Of a stretch of 64,000 nt of DNA, positions 1-7,956 are shown one piece after another. The notes under the pieces are model-generated. The model saw nothing but the letters and a program-made list of their open reading frames with translations, searched no databases and was not told the origin of the DNA. How positions within the stretch are numbered: the stretch's first letter is position 1; each line of letters opens with the position of its first letter. The stretch is from COMBO-56-21 sp963705355. Its GTDB lineage: Archaea > Thermoplasmatota > Thermoplasmata > UBA10834. The translations under genes were made by a program, and so were the position numbers. Location of the stretch: assembly GCA_963705355.1 (NCBI GenBank), contig OY970070.1, positions 806,001 to 870,000 of the forward strand, written 5' to 3'.

Positions 1-31
1 GAGATGGATTGCTACCATACCTGTCAAGGAC

Positions 32-778
32 TCACAGACCTTTCATCAAGTTCCTACGGAGGACCTTTCTCGCTGCGAACACGAACAGCGCGGTGAACAG
101 CAAGAGACTTAGGATGTCAATAGCCCAATTGAACACCGAGCTCTGACCCATGCTGGCATCCAGCCCGTCCACCAGGTAAGTGAGTGGGGAAAAATGAGCT
201 ATGAAGAACCCGGGGCCAGTCATATCGCTCAAGGAAATGAAGATCCCACTGATGAATATCAAAGGAAACCGGACCAGGGATGACAACATCATAACGTTCG
301 ATGGCGTCCGTCCTCCCGTTGATGATAGAAGTTCGCCTAGGGCCGCAAAGCATGCGTTGCCCAGCACGAATAGTATTGCAAGCAGGAAGATGTTGGTGAC
401 GGTCAGCCCCAGCAGAATTATCCCCAACACACCTACGACAGTACTGATGAGGAGGCCGAAAAGCGCTCCAGCCAGCATGTCCCCAAGAATGATCGTGGTC
501 ACACTGACGGGCAGCGACAGCAGACGTTCGAAGGTCCCTGCCTGCTTCTCCCAGGGGACTATGATCGGGCCCACCGATGAGGAAGTGAAGAACAGGGACA
601 TGGCCAGGAATCCTGGGAAGTATCTAGATATCTCTAGATGTCGACCTACAAAGAATGCAAAGAAGAGAAAGGTTGGAAGTAGGAGGCCGAAGATGTACAC
701 TGGTGCTTTGCGATAGTATATGCGCATGTTCTTGCGGGCAATAGTGAATACCCCGCGGAGGAGTAGCGGGTAGTTCAT
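32..778 (-). CDS. ABC-2 type transporter permease
   Basis: Integral membrane half of an ABC exporter. The 248-aa protein has about six hydrophobic segments (near residues 27-45, 55-75, 95-120, 125-148, 165-185 and 218-236) and the ABC-2 family layout, ending in a basic tail. Its ATG overlaps the stop of the ATPase gene by four bases (ATGA at 775-778), so the two are translationally coupled. It is the last gene of a PadR-ATPase-permease operon. The substrate cannot be read from sequence; PadR-controlled ABC-2 pumps usually export drugs, lipids or other toxic hydrophobic compounds. Confidence 0.9.
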   Translation of the reverse strand: MNYPLLLRGVFTIARKNMRIYYRKAPVYIFGLLLPTFLFFAFFVGRHLEISRYFPGFLAMSLFFTSSSVGPIIVPWEKQAGTFERLLSLPVSVTTIILGDMLAGALFGLLISTVVGVLGIILLGLTVTNIFLLAILFVLGNACFAALGELLSSTGGRTPSNVMMLSSLVRFPLIFISGIFISLSDMTGPGFFIAHFSPLTYLVDGLDASMGQSSVFNWAIDILSLLLFTALFVFAARKVLRRNLMKGL

Positions 779-1695
779 ATCCCTCCCTCCGTCAGCTTCA
801 CGAAGATGTCTTCCAGTGTCGGACCCACCGTGGTCAAGGAGATGATCTTCAACCCCTTTTCATCTCCAATCTTCACGATGTCTCTAATGGCATCGTCTGG
901 ATTGTCGGTGTGGAAGCGCCACTTGTCCCCCCATGCGTCGATGTGGGAGATGTGCGCTGAGGCGAAGGAGGACAGATCGACTTTTCTGTCGAAGGCCACC
1001 TCCACCGTCTGGATGCTCTCGTAGGCCCGCCGTAGCTTCTCCGGGGCCTCGATGGCAGCGATTCTTCCTTTGTTGATTATGCATACTCTCTGACAAAGTC
1101 TGTTGGCTTCCTCAATGTTGTGAGTGGTCAGTACGATCGTACACCCTTGAGCGTTCATCTTCTTTACCAAATCAACAATCAATCTTCTGCTCTGTACGTC
1201 CAGACCTTCTGTGGGCTCATCAAGCAGCAATACAACGGGTTGGTGGATAATGGCGCAAGCGATTGATACCCGCTGGCGCATGCCTTTTGAGAAGGTGCGC
1301 ACATAGTCGTCACCTCGATCGGCCAAGCCCAGCAACGTAAGCAGCTCTTCCGACCGCAATTCCCTATCCCGCCGTGAAAGTCCGTAAAAGCGCCCCACAA
1401 GGTCCAGGTTCTCCCGGGCAGAGAGGTCCTGATATACATTCCCAACCTCTGGTATGCAACCCATTTTCATCTTGGCTTCCAAGGGGTGCTTGACGATGTC
1501 GATGCCCTCAATGGACACATTTCCAGAATCGGGTTCTATTATCCCAGTGAGCATGCGAATGGTCGTGGTCTTCCCAGCTCCGTTGGGACCGAGAAGGCCG
1601 AAGAACTCACCCTTCTTGACATGGAAGTTGACGTGGTCGACGGCGAGGAGCTCGCCGAAGTACTTGGTCAGGCTTTCGGCTTCAATTGCATCCAT
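775..1695 (-). CDS. ABC transporter ATP-binding protein (DrrA/CcmA-like)
   Basis: Cytoplasmic ATPase of the exporter. Seen: Walker A GPNGAGKT (about residues 36-43), signature FSKGMRQR, Walker B LLLDEPTEGLD and the switch His in TTHNIEEA, followed by a C-terminal extension typical of the DrrA group. I start at the ATG at 1695, where MDAIEAESLTKYFG begins the domain normally; the frame is open 22 codons further upstream, but that would overlap the padR gene. It lies between padR, whose stop is at 1700-1702, and the permease, which it overlaps by four bases. Confidence 0.92.
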   Translation of the reverse strand: MDAIEAESLTKYFGELLAVDHVNFHVKKGEFFGLLGPNGAGKTTTIRMLTGIIEPDSGNVSIEGIDIVKHPLEAKMKMGCIPEVGNVYQDLSARENLDLVGRFYGLSRRDRELRSEELLTLLGLADRGDDYVRTFSKGMRQRVSIACAIIHQPVVLLLDEPTEGLDVQSRRLIVDLVKKMNAQGCTIVLTTHNIEEANRLCQRVCIINKGRIAAIEAPEKLRRAYESIQTVEVAFDRKVDLSSFASAHISHIDAWGDKWRFHTDNPDDAIRDIVKIGDEKGLKIISLTTVGPTLEDIFVKLTEGGI

Positions 1696-1699
1696 CGGT

Positions 1700-2089
1700 T
1701 CATGACCCCCTTCGTTTCCTAGCGGTCTTGTCCTCGAAGTTGTCGTCATAAAATCGCACAAGGTCGTCCATAAGCTGCCTCCTTCTCTTGACCATCTGCA
1801 GCCCTTCCTTCAGGAACTCCTTTCCCTCTTGCGTGATGGTGTAGACCCTTCTGTCCACCTGAGACGCCTTCTTCTCCCAGCGGGAGGCCAGAAGTCCTCT
1901 CTCCTCGAGTCTCCTCAGCATCGTGTAGATGGCACCGGGCTCGGGGGCGTATTCGTTCGAGGTGAACTTTCTGAGCTCGCCCATGATCCGATATCCATGG
2001 GTAGGATCCTCGTAGAGTATGCGGAGGATTTCCAGCTGGATGAGTCCTCTTCCGGGATGGTGACGGCAGTTGGCTTTGTCGTCGCACAT
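1700..2089 (-). CDS. PadR-family transcriptional regulator
   Basis: Winged-helix DNA-binding repressor of 129 aa. The PadR hallmark is clear: LIQLEILRILYEDPTHGYRIMGEL, then the EPGAIYTMLRRLEERGLL recognition-helix and wing region with an R-VYTITQEG strand, and a short C-terminal dimerisation helix. It is the first gene of an operon with the ABC ATPase and permease, so it most likely senses the compound the pump exports and represses its own operon. The N-terminus contains CDDKANCRHH, a small Cys/His cluster not needed for the fold. A TATA box at 2119-2127 lies 34 bp upstream of the ATG. Confidence 0.93.
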   Translation of the reverse strand: MCDDKANCRHHPGRGLIQLEILRILYEDPTHGYRIMGELRKFTSNEYAPEPGAIYTMLRRLEERGLLASRWEKKASQVDRRVYTITQEGKEFLKEGLQMVKRRRQLMDDLVRFYDDNFEDKTARKRRGS

Positions 2090-2118
2090 AGATATCTAAG
2101 ATTAGTATATCTCGGATA

Positions 2119-2127
2119 CCTATATAG
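2119..2127 (-). promoter_or_regulatory. TATA box of the padR-ABC operon
   Basis: On the minus strand the element reads CTATATAGG, centred 34 bp upstream of the padR ATG, so transcription would begin about 8-10 bases before the start codon. The spacer (2090-2118) contains several short A/T-rich dyads such as GATATC that would suit PadR autoregulation, but I see no perfect operator. Confidence 0.5.
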
Positions 2128-2479
2128 CACTGCTGGCCGCACCTAACCCCGGCCAATACCGCCTCATCAAGCCCCTCTCATTGAAATCACAGCTCAAGCA
2201 CCTGCTATGATTATAGTTTGAACATTAATCCTCTAATCAAAATTAAAACGTGCGAGGGCCCAGATGTTTCCCTGGAATCTGCCAATGACCAAGGCTAAAT
2301 GTTACGCTTGCTGGTTTGAAGTGAATGAGATCCAAAGTCTCGGTTCCTCACGCGCAGAGAAACAGATTTCCATCTTTTCTTCTAGATTGCACACCTGAGG
2401 GGACAGGATCTCGGCAGATTCGACGAACCCCAAGGGCGATTCGAGCCTCGCATGTGCAGGGCCGCGAGTCCGCAAAGGC
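2128..2479. other. Intergenic stretch without a recognisable gene
   Basis: Between the padR promoter and the ferritin-like gene no frame has a credible protein. Translating past the ferritin-like stop in the same frame gives about 45 unrelated codons, with no encapsulin sequence. The part around 2215-2250 is notably A/T-rich, unlike the neighbouring coding DNA. Confidence 0.6.
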
Positions 2480-2761
2480 TCAACCGGACTTCTCTCGGAT
2501 CTCTTCCTTTCCGGATTCGATCTCGCGAACCTGCTCCTTGTCCCTCTCGAGCAAGAGCGTCAAGAACTCGCCCACATGGGCTTTCTCCTCGCGGGCGATG
2601 TCCAAGAACACGGCCTTGATCTTTCTGTCCGAGGTGGCAGCTGCCAGCTGCTCGTACAGATCTATGGCATCGAACTCAGCTATTATTCCGAGCCGCAGCA
2701 GTTGCTTGTCCAGCACTGGCTTCGTCAGTCTTGCATTGTCTGTCGGGAACTTAGCCAACAT
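2480..2761 (-). CDS. Ferritin-like domain protein, encapsulin-cargo type
   Basis: Short helical di-iron protein of 93 aa, probably binding or oxidising iron. The core LRLGIIAEFDAIDLYEQL and the segment AREEKAHVGEF carry the iron ligands of the encapsulated-ferritin group (E29 or E37, E59, H62). From memory it resembles closely the N-terminal ferritin-like domain fused to the encapsulin of Pyrococcus furiosus, including the tail after the second helix, but here the protein stops where that shell domain would begin. The start is supported by GGAGAAGG directly upstream. It is a single-gene unit. The alternative is a small rubrerythrin-like protein. Confidence 0.82.
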   Translation of the reverse strand: MLAKFPTDNARLTKPVLDKQLLRLGIIAEFDAIDLYEQLAAATSDRKIKAVFLDIAREEKAHVGEFLTLLLERDKEQVREIESGKEEIREKSG

Positions 2762-2792
2762 TTTCCTTCTCCCTTAGCCATATTCGCCAGCA

Positions 2793-2821
2793 CCTATCAA
2801 TCATAGGCACTTCTTGATAGG
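2793..2821. promoter_or_regulatory. Inverted repeat upstream of ferritin-like gene
   Basis: A perfect 8-bp inverted repeat, CCTATCAA and TTGATAGG, separated by 13 bases, lies 32-60 bp upstream of the ferritin-like start codon, in the core-promoter zone. The motif CTTCTTGATA recurs 50 bp further upstream (2860-2869). It could be an operator for a metal or redox regulator; this is inference. Confidence 0.4.
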
Positions 2822-2876
2822 ATGTTCGGCTTCTTGTCGGGCATCAACAGTAACGATTGCTTCTTGATATTACTTT

Positions 2877-3023
2877 CGAGCGGCCGTCCTTCCGAGCATG
2901 ATATCGAGAAGACGAGGTGTGATCGTTAACATAGGCAGTTACATCGGGGTCAGGGCAACACCAGAGAACATCGCCCACTCGACAAGCAAAGCCGCCCTCG
3001 TCCGATTTACGGATGGACTGGCA
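2877..3023 (+). pseudogene. Short-chain dehydrogenase (SDR) gene remnant
   Basis: About 49 codons encode RAAVLPSMISRRRGVIVNIG followed by SYIGVRATPENIAHSTSKAA and LVRFTDGLA. This is the central SDR block: the strand with the catalytic Ser position, here replaced, then the helix normally bearing YxxxK, here HSTSK, so the catalytic Tyr is His. A stop codon lies just upstream (2865-2867) and nothing SDR-like follows position 3023. Neither the Rossmann N-terminus nor the C-terminal half is present in any frame nearby, so it is a decayed fragment. Confidence 0.75.
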
Positions 3024-3243
3024 ACTTCGTCCATTGTCAGGGATCTGCCCCAATCCCTATGTCGCACTCATTACGTGCAGAAGGAAACCTGGGGTTCAAT
3101 CCTTGACTGTGATGTGAGGTCTCTAGGACCGAGCATAGCATGGCCTCTCGGATATTCGTAGTCTCGCCTCTTGACGCAGGCGAAGGACCTCTTCTACATA
3201 CCATCCCTATGGTCTTTTCTCAGGGACGATTTGTTCCATCGAA

Positions 3244-3555
3244 TCATGTGCGAGACATCAAGTAGAGTACCAGCGTAACACCATACAGGAAGAAACCCAG
3301 GAGCATTGACAGGCCAATCGTGTTTCGTCTCTTTTGGGACAAAGCCGGACCTTCAACTGCAAGCCCGACCAACGCTCCTAGAGCAACTCCAATGGGGACC
3401 CCTACCAGCAAGAGTGGAACAACGGGGTCATAGGCGTCTCGGATATGAGCAAGGAAAACGATAATTATCACAGAGGCAACCAGGGCTCCGACTGCCCATC
3501 CGTTCTTGTACAAAACCTTCCTAGATTTGGCCCGACCCGTCACTCTTTCCTCCAT
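3244..3555 (-). CDS. Small membrane protein of unknown function
   Basis: A 103-aa protein with a basic N-terminus (about residues 1-17) and three hydrophobic segments, near 18-36, 46-68 and 80-99, ending in LMSRT. The spacing suggests a small three-helix membrane protein with the basic end in the cytoplasm. I recognise no family. It stands alone between the SDR relic and tRNA-Val, with no co-oriented partner, so context gives no clue to its role. The frame has normal codon use for this genome, which supports it being real. Confidence 0.6.
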   Translation of the reverse strand: MEERVTGRAKSRKVLYKNGWAVGALVASVIIIVFLAHIRDAYDPVVPLLLVGVPIGVALGALVGLAVEGPALSQKRRNTIGLSMLLGFFLYGVTLVLYLMSRT

Positions 3556-3642
3556 CGGCGAGTTGATGCCTTTCCTTCCCTATCAGCCTTTTGCGGGAAC
3601 CAGACGCCCTCTCTCTTTCTCAAGTGCAGCATCACACAAAGG

Positions 3643-3650
3643 CTATTAAA
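3643..3650 (+). promoter_or_regulatory. TATA box of tRNA-Val
   Basis: CTATTAAA lies 31-38 bp upstream of the mature tRNA 5' end, the usual archaeal box A distance for a short 5' leader. Confidence 0.55.
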
Positions 3651-3680
3651 CCGAGGTGGCATTCATCGCCCCGCGAGAAT

Positions 3681-3753
3681 GGGCCCATGGTCTAGCGGTT
3701 ATGACGGCGCTCTCACACAGCGCAGGTCACCGGTTCAAATCCGGTTGGGCCCA
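3681..3753 (+). tRNA. tRNA-Val (CAC)
   Basis: A 73-base cloverleaf. The acceptor strands GGGCCCA (3681-3687) and TGGGCCC (3746-3752) pair fully, followed by discriminator A at 3753. The anticodon stem GCGCT/AGCGC closes the loop CTCACAC with anticodon CAC. The T arm ACCGG-TTCAAAT-CCGGT is perfect. CCA is not encoded (CCT follows) and there is no intron. Confidence 0.96.
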
Positions 3754-3791
3754 CCTCATCGCCAAGTGAAGAGATTCGCGGGGGCAGAGAA

Positions 3792-4430
3792 TTGGAGGTC
3801 GACCTTCACATTCATTCACAGTATTCGCCCGACTCTCGGTCTAGGCCCGAAATGATAGTACGGAGAGCTGTAGAGCTGGGCTTGCGAGCGATAGCAGTGA
3901 CAGACCACGACTCCTGGAGAGGGGCGCGAGAGGCTGCCAGAATCGCGCCAAAGGGCCTGCTGATTGTCCCGGGGTCGGAACTGAAGACGGAAAAAGGAGA
4001 TCTTCTCGCATTGTTCGTTGACGCAGAAATCCACCCCAGAGCGTTTGCAGATGCCGTCGATGAAATCCACAAACTGGGCGGTCTGGCGATTGTTCCACAC
4101 CCAGGCGTATCGCCTAAGATCGGAGCACAAGACATCACCCTCGCCGACGGGCTTGAGGTCTTCAACGCGACGCTGAGCGAAAAGGCAAATGCCCGATCTG
4201 CCCGGTTTGCAGCGGAGTTGAAAAAGCCAGGCATAGCTTCGTCCGATGCTCACATGATCCTTGAGATCGGGAATGGAGCGACCCGAGTCCCCGACTGCTC
4301 AACACTCGAAGAGCTCCGCCACGGACTTCTCAGAAATCCAGAAATATCGCGGTCAACAAGGTCGAACCCACTCCTCCACAGGATGAACGCCACGATGCTC
4401 TTCGGACTGAAAGGAATCTGGAAAAAATAA
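3792..4430 (+). CDS. PHP-domain metal-dependent phosphoesterase
   Basis: Probable metal-dependent phosphoesterase of the TrpH/PHP group, 212 aa. Seen: the first metal motif DLHIHSQYSPDS at residues 4-15, VTDHDS near 37, a Glu after PGSE, PHPG near residue 98, and SSDAH near 153, which together build the trinuclear PHP site. It begins with TTG, as no ATG or GTG lies in frame upstream, and the G-rich stretch just before it is only a weak ribosome site. The gene starts 39 bp after tRNA-Val and ends head-to-head with the coiled-coil gene. Likely substrates are nucleotide or sugar phosphates; none can be assigned. Confidence 0.85.
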   Translation: MEVDLHIHSQYSPDSRSRPEMIVRRAVELGLRAIAVTDHDSWRGAREAARIAPKGLLIVPGSELKTEKGDLLALFVDAEIHPRAFADAVDEIHKLGGLAIVPHPGVSPKIGAQDITLADGLEVFNATLSEKANARSARFAAELKKPGIASSDAHMILEIGNGATRVPDCSTLEELRHGLLRNPEISRSTRSNPLLHRMNATMLFGLKGIWKK

Positions 4431-5636
4431 CTACCGCTGCTTGAGCACCCTGACCCTAGGAGTTTGCGATGGGCCAGTAATCTGGGTCAGGAACTCCTCG
4501 ATTTTGATGATCCTATTGTTTATCCTCGCAATGTCTTCCTTGAGACTGGCGACTGCAAGTACTAGCTCGCCATTCACCGAGGCGTTCGGTTGGTCTCTCA
4601 GCCGCTGCTCAATCTGAATCTGGAGTGCCTCAGCCGCCTTGTCGAGCCGCTCGATTCTCGCCTTGAGGTCCATGGGGAATTCCAATTTCGGAGGCTCTCT
4701 TAAACCGATCTCCTGAATCTGCAGCTCTGCAGCTTTGACCGATTTCTCGATGCCCTCCAGTCGAAGCTCCAGGTCGCGCGGCAGCTGCAGATCCGATTGG
4801 AACTTGGACAGCCCTGCCATCGCCGCAAACCCCTTGTCGATCTTCTTGTCGGATGCGGCCAGGATGACGGCCAACCCCTTGGAGATCCGCTCGTCCATCG
4901 TCCTGTTGAGCTCCATGAGGGTCTTCTTCAGGGCCTGCTCCAGCTCTTCGAGCTTCTTGTCCTGCGACTCGGCTCTCCTAATGACATCCGAGAGGTCCCC
5001 CAGATCGTTGGCGAGATTCTGAAGCAGCTCTATCTCTTTGTCGCCAATGCTAGCCTGTGTTGGAGTGCTGGGATAGTTCTTCAAGGCGTCCAGCATAGAT
5101 AGCATATCGACGCTGGGTCCGGCACTTAGGATGGCGTCCTTGATTGGCTGCAGCTTCGCAAGCTCCTGCTCGCCCAGCTTGAAGGCGCTCTTGTTGCCCT
5201 GGCCCACGTTTGTCATCCCTTCAATAATCTTCTCGAGCTGGACCACCGCCTTTGATATGTCCGAATCCTCCAGAGACCTGATGTCGCGGACCGCGTCCCG
5301 CTTGCCCCTTGCGATGGCATCGGCGACTGTCACACCTTCGTGAGCATAGGCTGTGACAAGATGATCGACGCCCGAGAGGACCTTCCCATTGACATATTCC
5401 CACCCGCACTCCTTGACGGTGATCCTCATCTTCTCAGCCCTCTCGAAGAGCATTGCGAAGCAATGGTTCGGCATGAGGCAGACCTCGATCTCGTAGAATT
5501 GGTTCCGTGCCAGAATCGGCAGATGCTCCGGTCTCTCCTTCTTCACAGTGTTGAGGTACGCGCCCATGTAAGAGGTTGCGTAGTTCTCCAGGTTCTTCTT
5601 GGACGGCGAGACTTCTGTCGGGGGCGAGATTTCCAT
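4431..5636 (-). CDS. Hypothetical coiled-coil protein
   Basis: A 401-aa soluble protein I do not recognise. The first 110 residues look globular (NQFYEIEVCLMPNHCFAMLF, then KECGWEYVNGKVLSG); from about residue 200 to 385 it is dominated by heptad-rich, highly charged helix (QDKKLEELEQALKKTLMELN; later ASLKEDIARINNRIIKIEEF), so a long coiled coil is likely. No membrane segment or signal peptide is visible. It is divergent from the Ras-like GTPase gene and shares its intergenic promoter region, so a functional link, such as scaffold or effector of that GTPase, is worth testing but unproven. Confidence 0.75.
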   Translation of the reverse strand: MEISPPTEVSPSKKNLENYATSYMGAYLNTVKKERPEHLPILARNQFYEIEVCLMPNHCFAMLFERAEKMRITVKECGWEYVNGKVLSGVDHLVTAYAHEGVTVADAIARGKRDAVRDIRSLEDSDISKAVVQLEKIIEGMTNVGQGNKSAFKLGEQELAKLQPIKDAILSAGPSVDMLSMLDALKNYPSTPTQASIGDKEIELLQNLANDLGDLSDVIRRAESQDKKLEELEQALKKTLMELNRTMDERISKGLAVILAASDKKIDKGFAAMAGLSKFQSDLQLPRDLELRLEGIEKSVKAAELQIQEIGLREPPKLEFPMDLKARIERLDKAAEALQIQIEQRLRDQPNASVNGELVLAVASLKEDIARINNRIIKIEEFLTQITGPSQTPRVRVLKQR

Positions 5637-5782
5637 CGGATTTCCTGGGGATTATCGGCTAAGTGGTATTGAGCTTTTGCTTTGCGGTTTCTCCGGCTGA
5701 TTCCGATGGTAGTCAGTATGTCGACCAGCGACTTCGGGCCAGAGGCAGAGACCAAATCCATCAATCATTTCGAGTCTGAAAG

Positions 5783-5797
5783 GATTATATATTATGG
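5783..5797. promoter_or_regulatory. TATA element between coiled-coil and GTPase genes
   Basis: GATTATATATTATGG is the only strong TATA-like sequence in the 222-bp divergent spacer. For the GTPase it predicts a start of transcription near 5815 and a leader of roughly 45 bases. Its core is nearly symmetric, so it could also serve the coiled-coil gene, with a much longer leader. Confidence 0.45.
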
Positions 5798-5858
5798 TAC
5801 CCCATCGGATATTTCTGTCAGACAATCCAGAATCATTCCGTTCTAGGCAGGGCTGCAT

Positions 5859-6677
5859 GTGAGCATTATCAAGTCAAAGCGCTACATCAAGAAGGTGGCG
5901 CTGGTAGGCGATTCCGCCGTCGGGAAGACGTCCCTGATTCGAAGATTCGTCATCGACGTCTTCGAGGACAAGTACATCACGACGATCGGCGCGAAGGTCA
6001 GCAAGAGGGATATCGAATACCAGCTCCCCGACAAGACTGTCTATCTGACGATCATGATGTGGGACATACTCGGCCAGAAAGACTACAAGAAGATGAGAGT
6101 GCAGGGCCTGACCGGCGCTCACGGAGTCGTGCTTGTCAGCGACCTCAACAGGCCCGAGACCATAAAGTCAGCTGAGGAGTTCTGGCTCCCCGAGGTTTGG
6201 GAGGTCTGCGAAGGGACGCCCGTTCTGTTCGTCGGCAACAAGTCTGACCTTGCCGGTCCCAACTCCCCGGGTGTTGACGCCCTCAAAACGGTCTCCGAGA
6301 GGTCGGAGATGCCCATGATCCTCTGCAGCGCAAAGACGGGGGAAAACGTGCCTGCCGCGTTCAGGAAGATCGGCGAGATGATGATTGCGGGCGAGCTCTG
6401 CGAGAAGAAGAGCTCCGAGCCCACTCCGGAATCACTCGCGGCAGCGGTCGACGATGTTGTGAGCGATTTCTGTGAGCAGTATGGGGACACGACAAGGGCG
6501 ATGGAAATCCTCGAGAGGGAGCTCACACGCGCGAAGGTGAGCGTCAATTCGCCCACGAAAGACTCTCTCCTGATGGCTATCGAGTACCTGTCCGACGTGG
6601 AAAGAGATGTCCACGGGAGAGACATCTCCGAGGTCAACAAACTCAGACGATGGAAAATGGTCGACGAGGCCCGCTGA
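5859..6677 (+). CDS. Ras/Rab-like small GTPase with C-terminal extension
   Basis: GTP-binding switch protein of 272 aa. All G boxes are present: G1 GDSAVGKTS (residues 17-25), G2 Thr in YITTIG (41-42), G3 WDILGQ (68-73, with the Gln of Ras Q61), G4 NKSD (127-130) and G5 CSAKTG. A further 90 residues after the G domain are helical and charged, with no prenylation motif. The start is GTG; an overlapping ATG two bases upstream is out of frame. Archaeal Ras-superfamily GTPases of this kind occur in Thermoplasmatota and Asgard archaea; cellular roles are largely unknown. It is divergent from the coiled-coil gene. Confidence 0.9.
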   Translation: MSIIKSKRYIKKVALVGDSAVGKTSLIRRFVIDVFEDKYITTIGAKVSKRDIEYQLPDKTVYLTIMMWDILGQKDYKKMRVQGLTGAHGVVLVSDLNRPETIKSAEEFWLPEVWEVCEGTPVLFVGNKSDLAGPNSPGVDALKTVSERSEMPMILCSAKTGENVPAAFRKIGEMMIAGELCEKKSSEPTPESLAAAVDDVVSDFCEQYGDTTRAMEILERELTRAKVSVNSPTKDSLLMAIEYLSDVERDVHGRDISEVNKLRRWKMVDEAR

Positions 6678-6719
6678 GCCACCAGGTTTATTCCCCAGAG
6701 GCACGGTTCGGTCAGTTAC

Positions 6720-7325
6720 ATGGTTCAGATCAGGAAGCGGAGGCTCGAGATAGCACTTCAGAAGCTCAAACCATTGACGAGCAAGAGTGCCGCGCTCGAA
6801 CAGTACGCCACCCCTGCGGGCATCGCGGCTGATCTCCTCTGGGAAGCTTTCACTGCCGGCGACATCGCGGGCAGGTCCGTAATCGATCTGGGCTGTGGCA
6901 ACGGCATCCTCGCCATAGGCGCGAAGCTCATGGGGGCCGGGTTGGTGACCGGGATAGACATCGACCACGAAGCAGTCAAGATAGCTCAGGAGAACGCAAG
7001 CTCGCTCTCCCTTGACATCAGCTTCGTGGCAGGGCGCATCGACAGTGTTCAAGGGACCTACGATACGGTGCTGCAGAACCCTCCCTTCGGAGCGCAGACA
7101 GATCACGCTGATCGCGCATTCGTGAAGAAAGCCCTGGAGCTCTCATCGAGAGTCTACTCCCTGCACAACGACGGAACCGAGGAGTTCCTGGAGAAGCTGG
7201 TCAGGGCGCTTGGAGGTCGGAGCACCGTCGTGAAAAAGTATAAATTCGAGATACCATATGCGTTCGAATTCCATAGAAAGGCTACCGAGACGATTTCAGT
7301 AGTTCTTCTGAGGTTTGAGAGATAG
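6720..7325 (+). CDS. METTL5-like RNA N6-adenine methyltransferase
   Basis: SAM-dependent methylase of 201 aa. Motif I is DLGCGNGILAIGA (residues 56-68), the acidic SAM residue is in GIDID near 80, and the catalytic NPPFG motif (120-124) marks an N6-adenine methylase acting on RNA. Length and sequence fit the METTL5 family, whose eukaryotic member makes m6A in small-subunit rRNA; the archaeal proteins are presumed to do likewise. Its TAG stop abuts the csl4 start, so it is co-transcribed with an exosome subunit, which agrees with an rRNA role. Confidence 0.88.
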   Translation: MVQIRKRRLEIALQKLKPLTSKSAALEQYATPAGIAADLLWEAFTAGDIAGRSVIDLGCGNGILAIGAKLMGAGLVTGIDIDHEAVKIAQENASSLSLDISFVAGRIDSVQGTYDTVLQNPPFGAQTDHADRAFVKKALELSSRVYSLHNDGTEEFLEKLVRALGGRSTVVKKYKFEIPYAFEFHRKATETISVVLLRFER

Positions 7326-7898
7326 GTGATTGTGCTGGCGCGAACTGGTCGTAGGGTTCTTCCAGGTGAGGAGGTAGCGATAGCCGAGGAGTACATGTCA
7401 GGGGAGGGCACGTACGAGCAGGATGGCAGGATCTATGCCAGCGCAGTCGGAGAGCTGGACCTTGACCCAAGAGAGAAACTCGCGAAGGTCATATTGGACA
7501 ACCCTCCGGTCGTCCTCAGCGAGGGCGATGTGATCCTGGGTGAGGTCACGGACACGAAGCCGGCAATGGCCATAGTCAATATCATCGCCCAAGAGGGCCG
7601 GGATCGAGCTGTTTCGAGCGAAACCCTCGCATCGATCCACGTGTCGAAGCTCTCCAGCTCCTACGTCGAGGATTCCGGAGACGTCATGAGGCCCGGTGAC
7701 ATCGTCCGGGCGACGGTAATACAGGCCGAGCCGTCGGTTCAACTGTCCACCGCGGGCCCGCATTTCGGCGTCGTGAGGGCCCTTTGTGGAAGGTGCCGGA
7801 GCCCGCTCGAGAAGAAGGGCCGGTCGCTTTATTGTGAGAAGTGCGACAGGACGGAGAACCGGAAGCTGGCGGACGACTACCGCAGCTTCGTCGAGTAG
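7326..7898 (+). CDS. csl4: Exosome RNA-binding subunit Csl4
   Basis: Cap subunit of the archaeal RNA exosome, 190 aa. The N-terminal domain (about 10-60) has the LPGEEVAIAEEYMSGEGTYE signature; an S1 RNA-binding domain follows (about 65-148) with GDVILGEVTDTKPAMAIVNI and MRPGDIVRATV; a C-terminal zinc ribbon uses C154, C157, C170 and C173. It recruits RNA and the DnaG/Rrp41-42 core. The start is GTG at 7326 directly after the methylase stop; GTG at 7332 is an equally possible start. Next comes the small acidic protein, then glyA. Confidence 0.93.
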   Translation: MIVLARTGRRVLPGEEVAIAEEYMSGEGTYEQDGRIYASAVGELDLDPREKLAKVILDNPPVVLSEGDVILGEVTDTKPAMAIVNIIAQEGRDRAVSSETLASIHVSKLSSSYVEDSGDVMRPGDIVRATVIQAEPSVQLSTAGPHFGVVRALCGRCRSPLEKKGRSLYCEKCDRTENRKLADDYRSFVE

Positions 7899-7956
7899 TC
7901 GAGTAACAAATACCAAATAGCGCAGTAGCTGATAGGCAAATGCAGAAGGGGAGGCA

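Noticed and set aside
2325..2479. Possible encapsulin remnant after the ferritin-like gene
   Set aside because: Translation past the stop gives no shell-like sequence in the frame, so no relic is claimed.
3140..3240. Small open frame starting ATGGCCTCTCGG
   Set aside because: No ribosome site, no family resemblance and it runs into the antisense of the small membrane protein gene.
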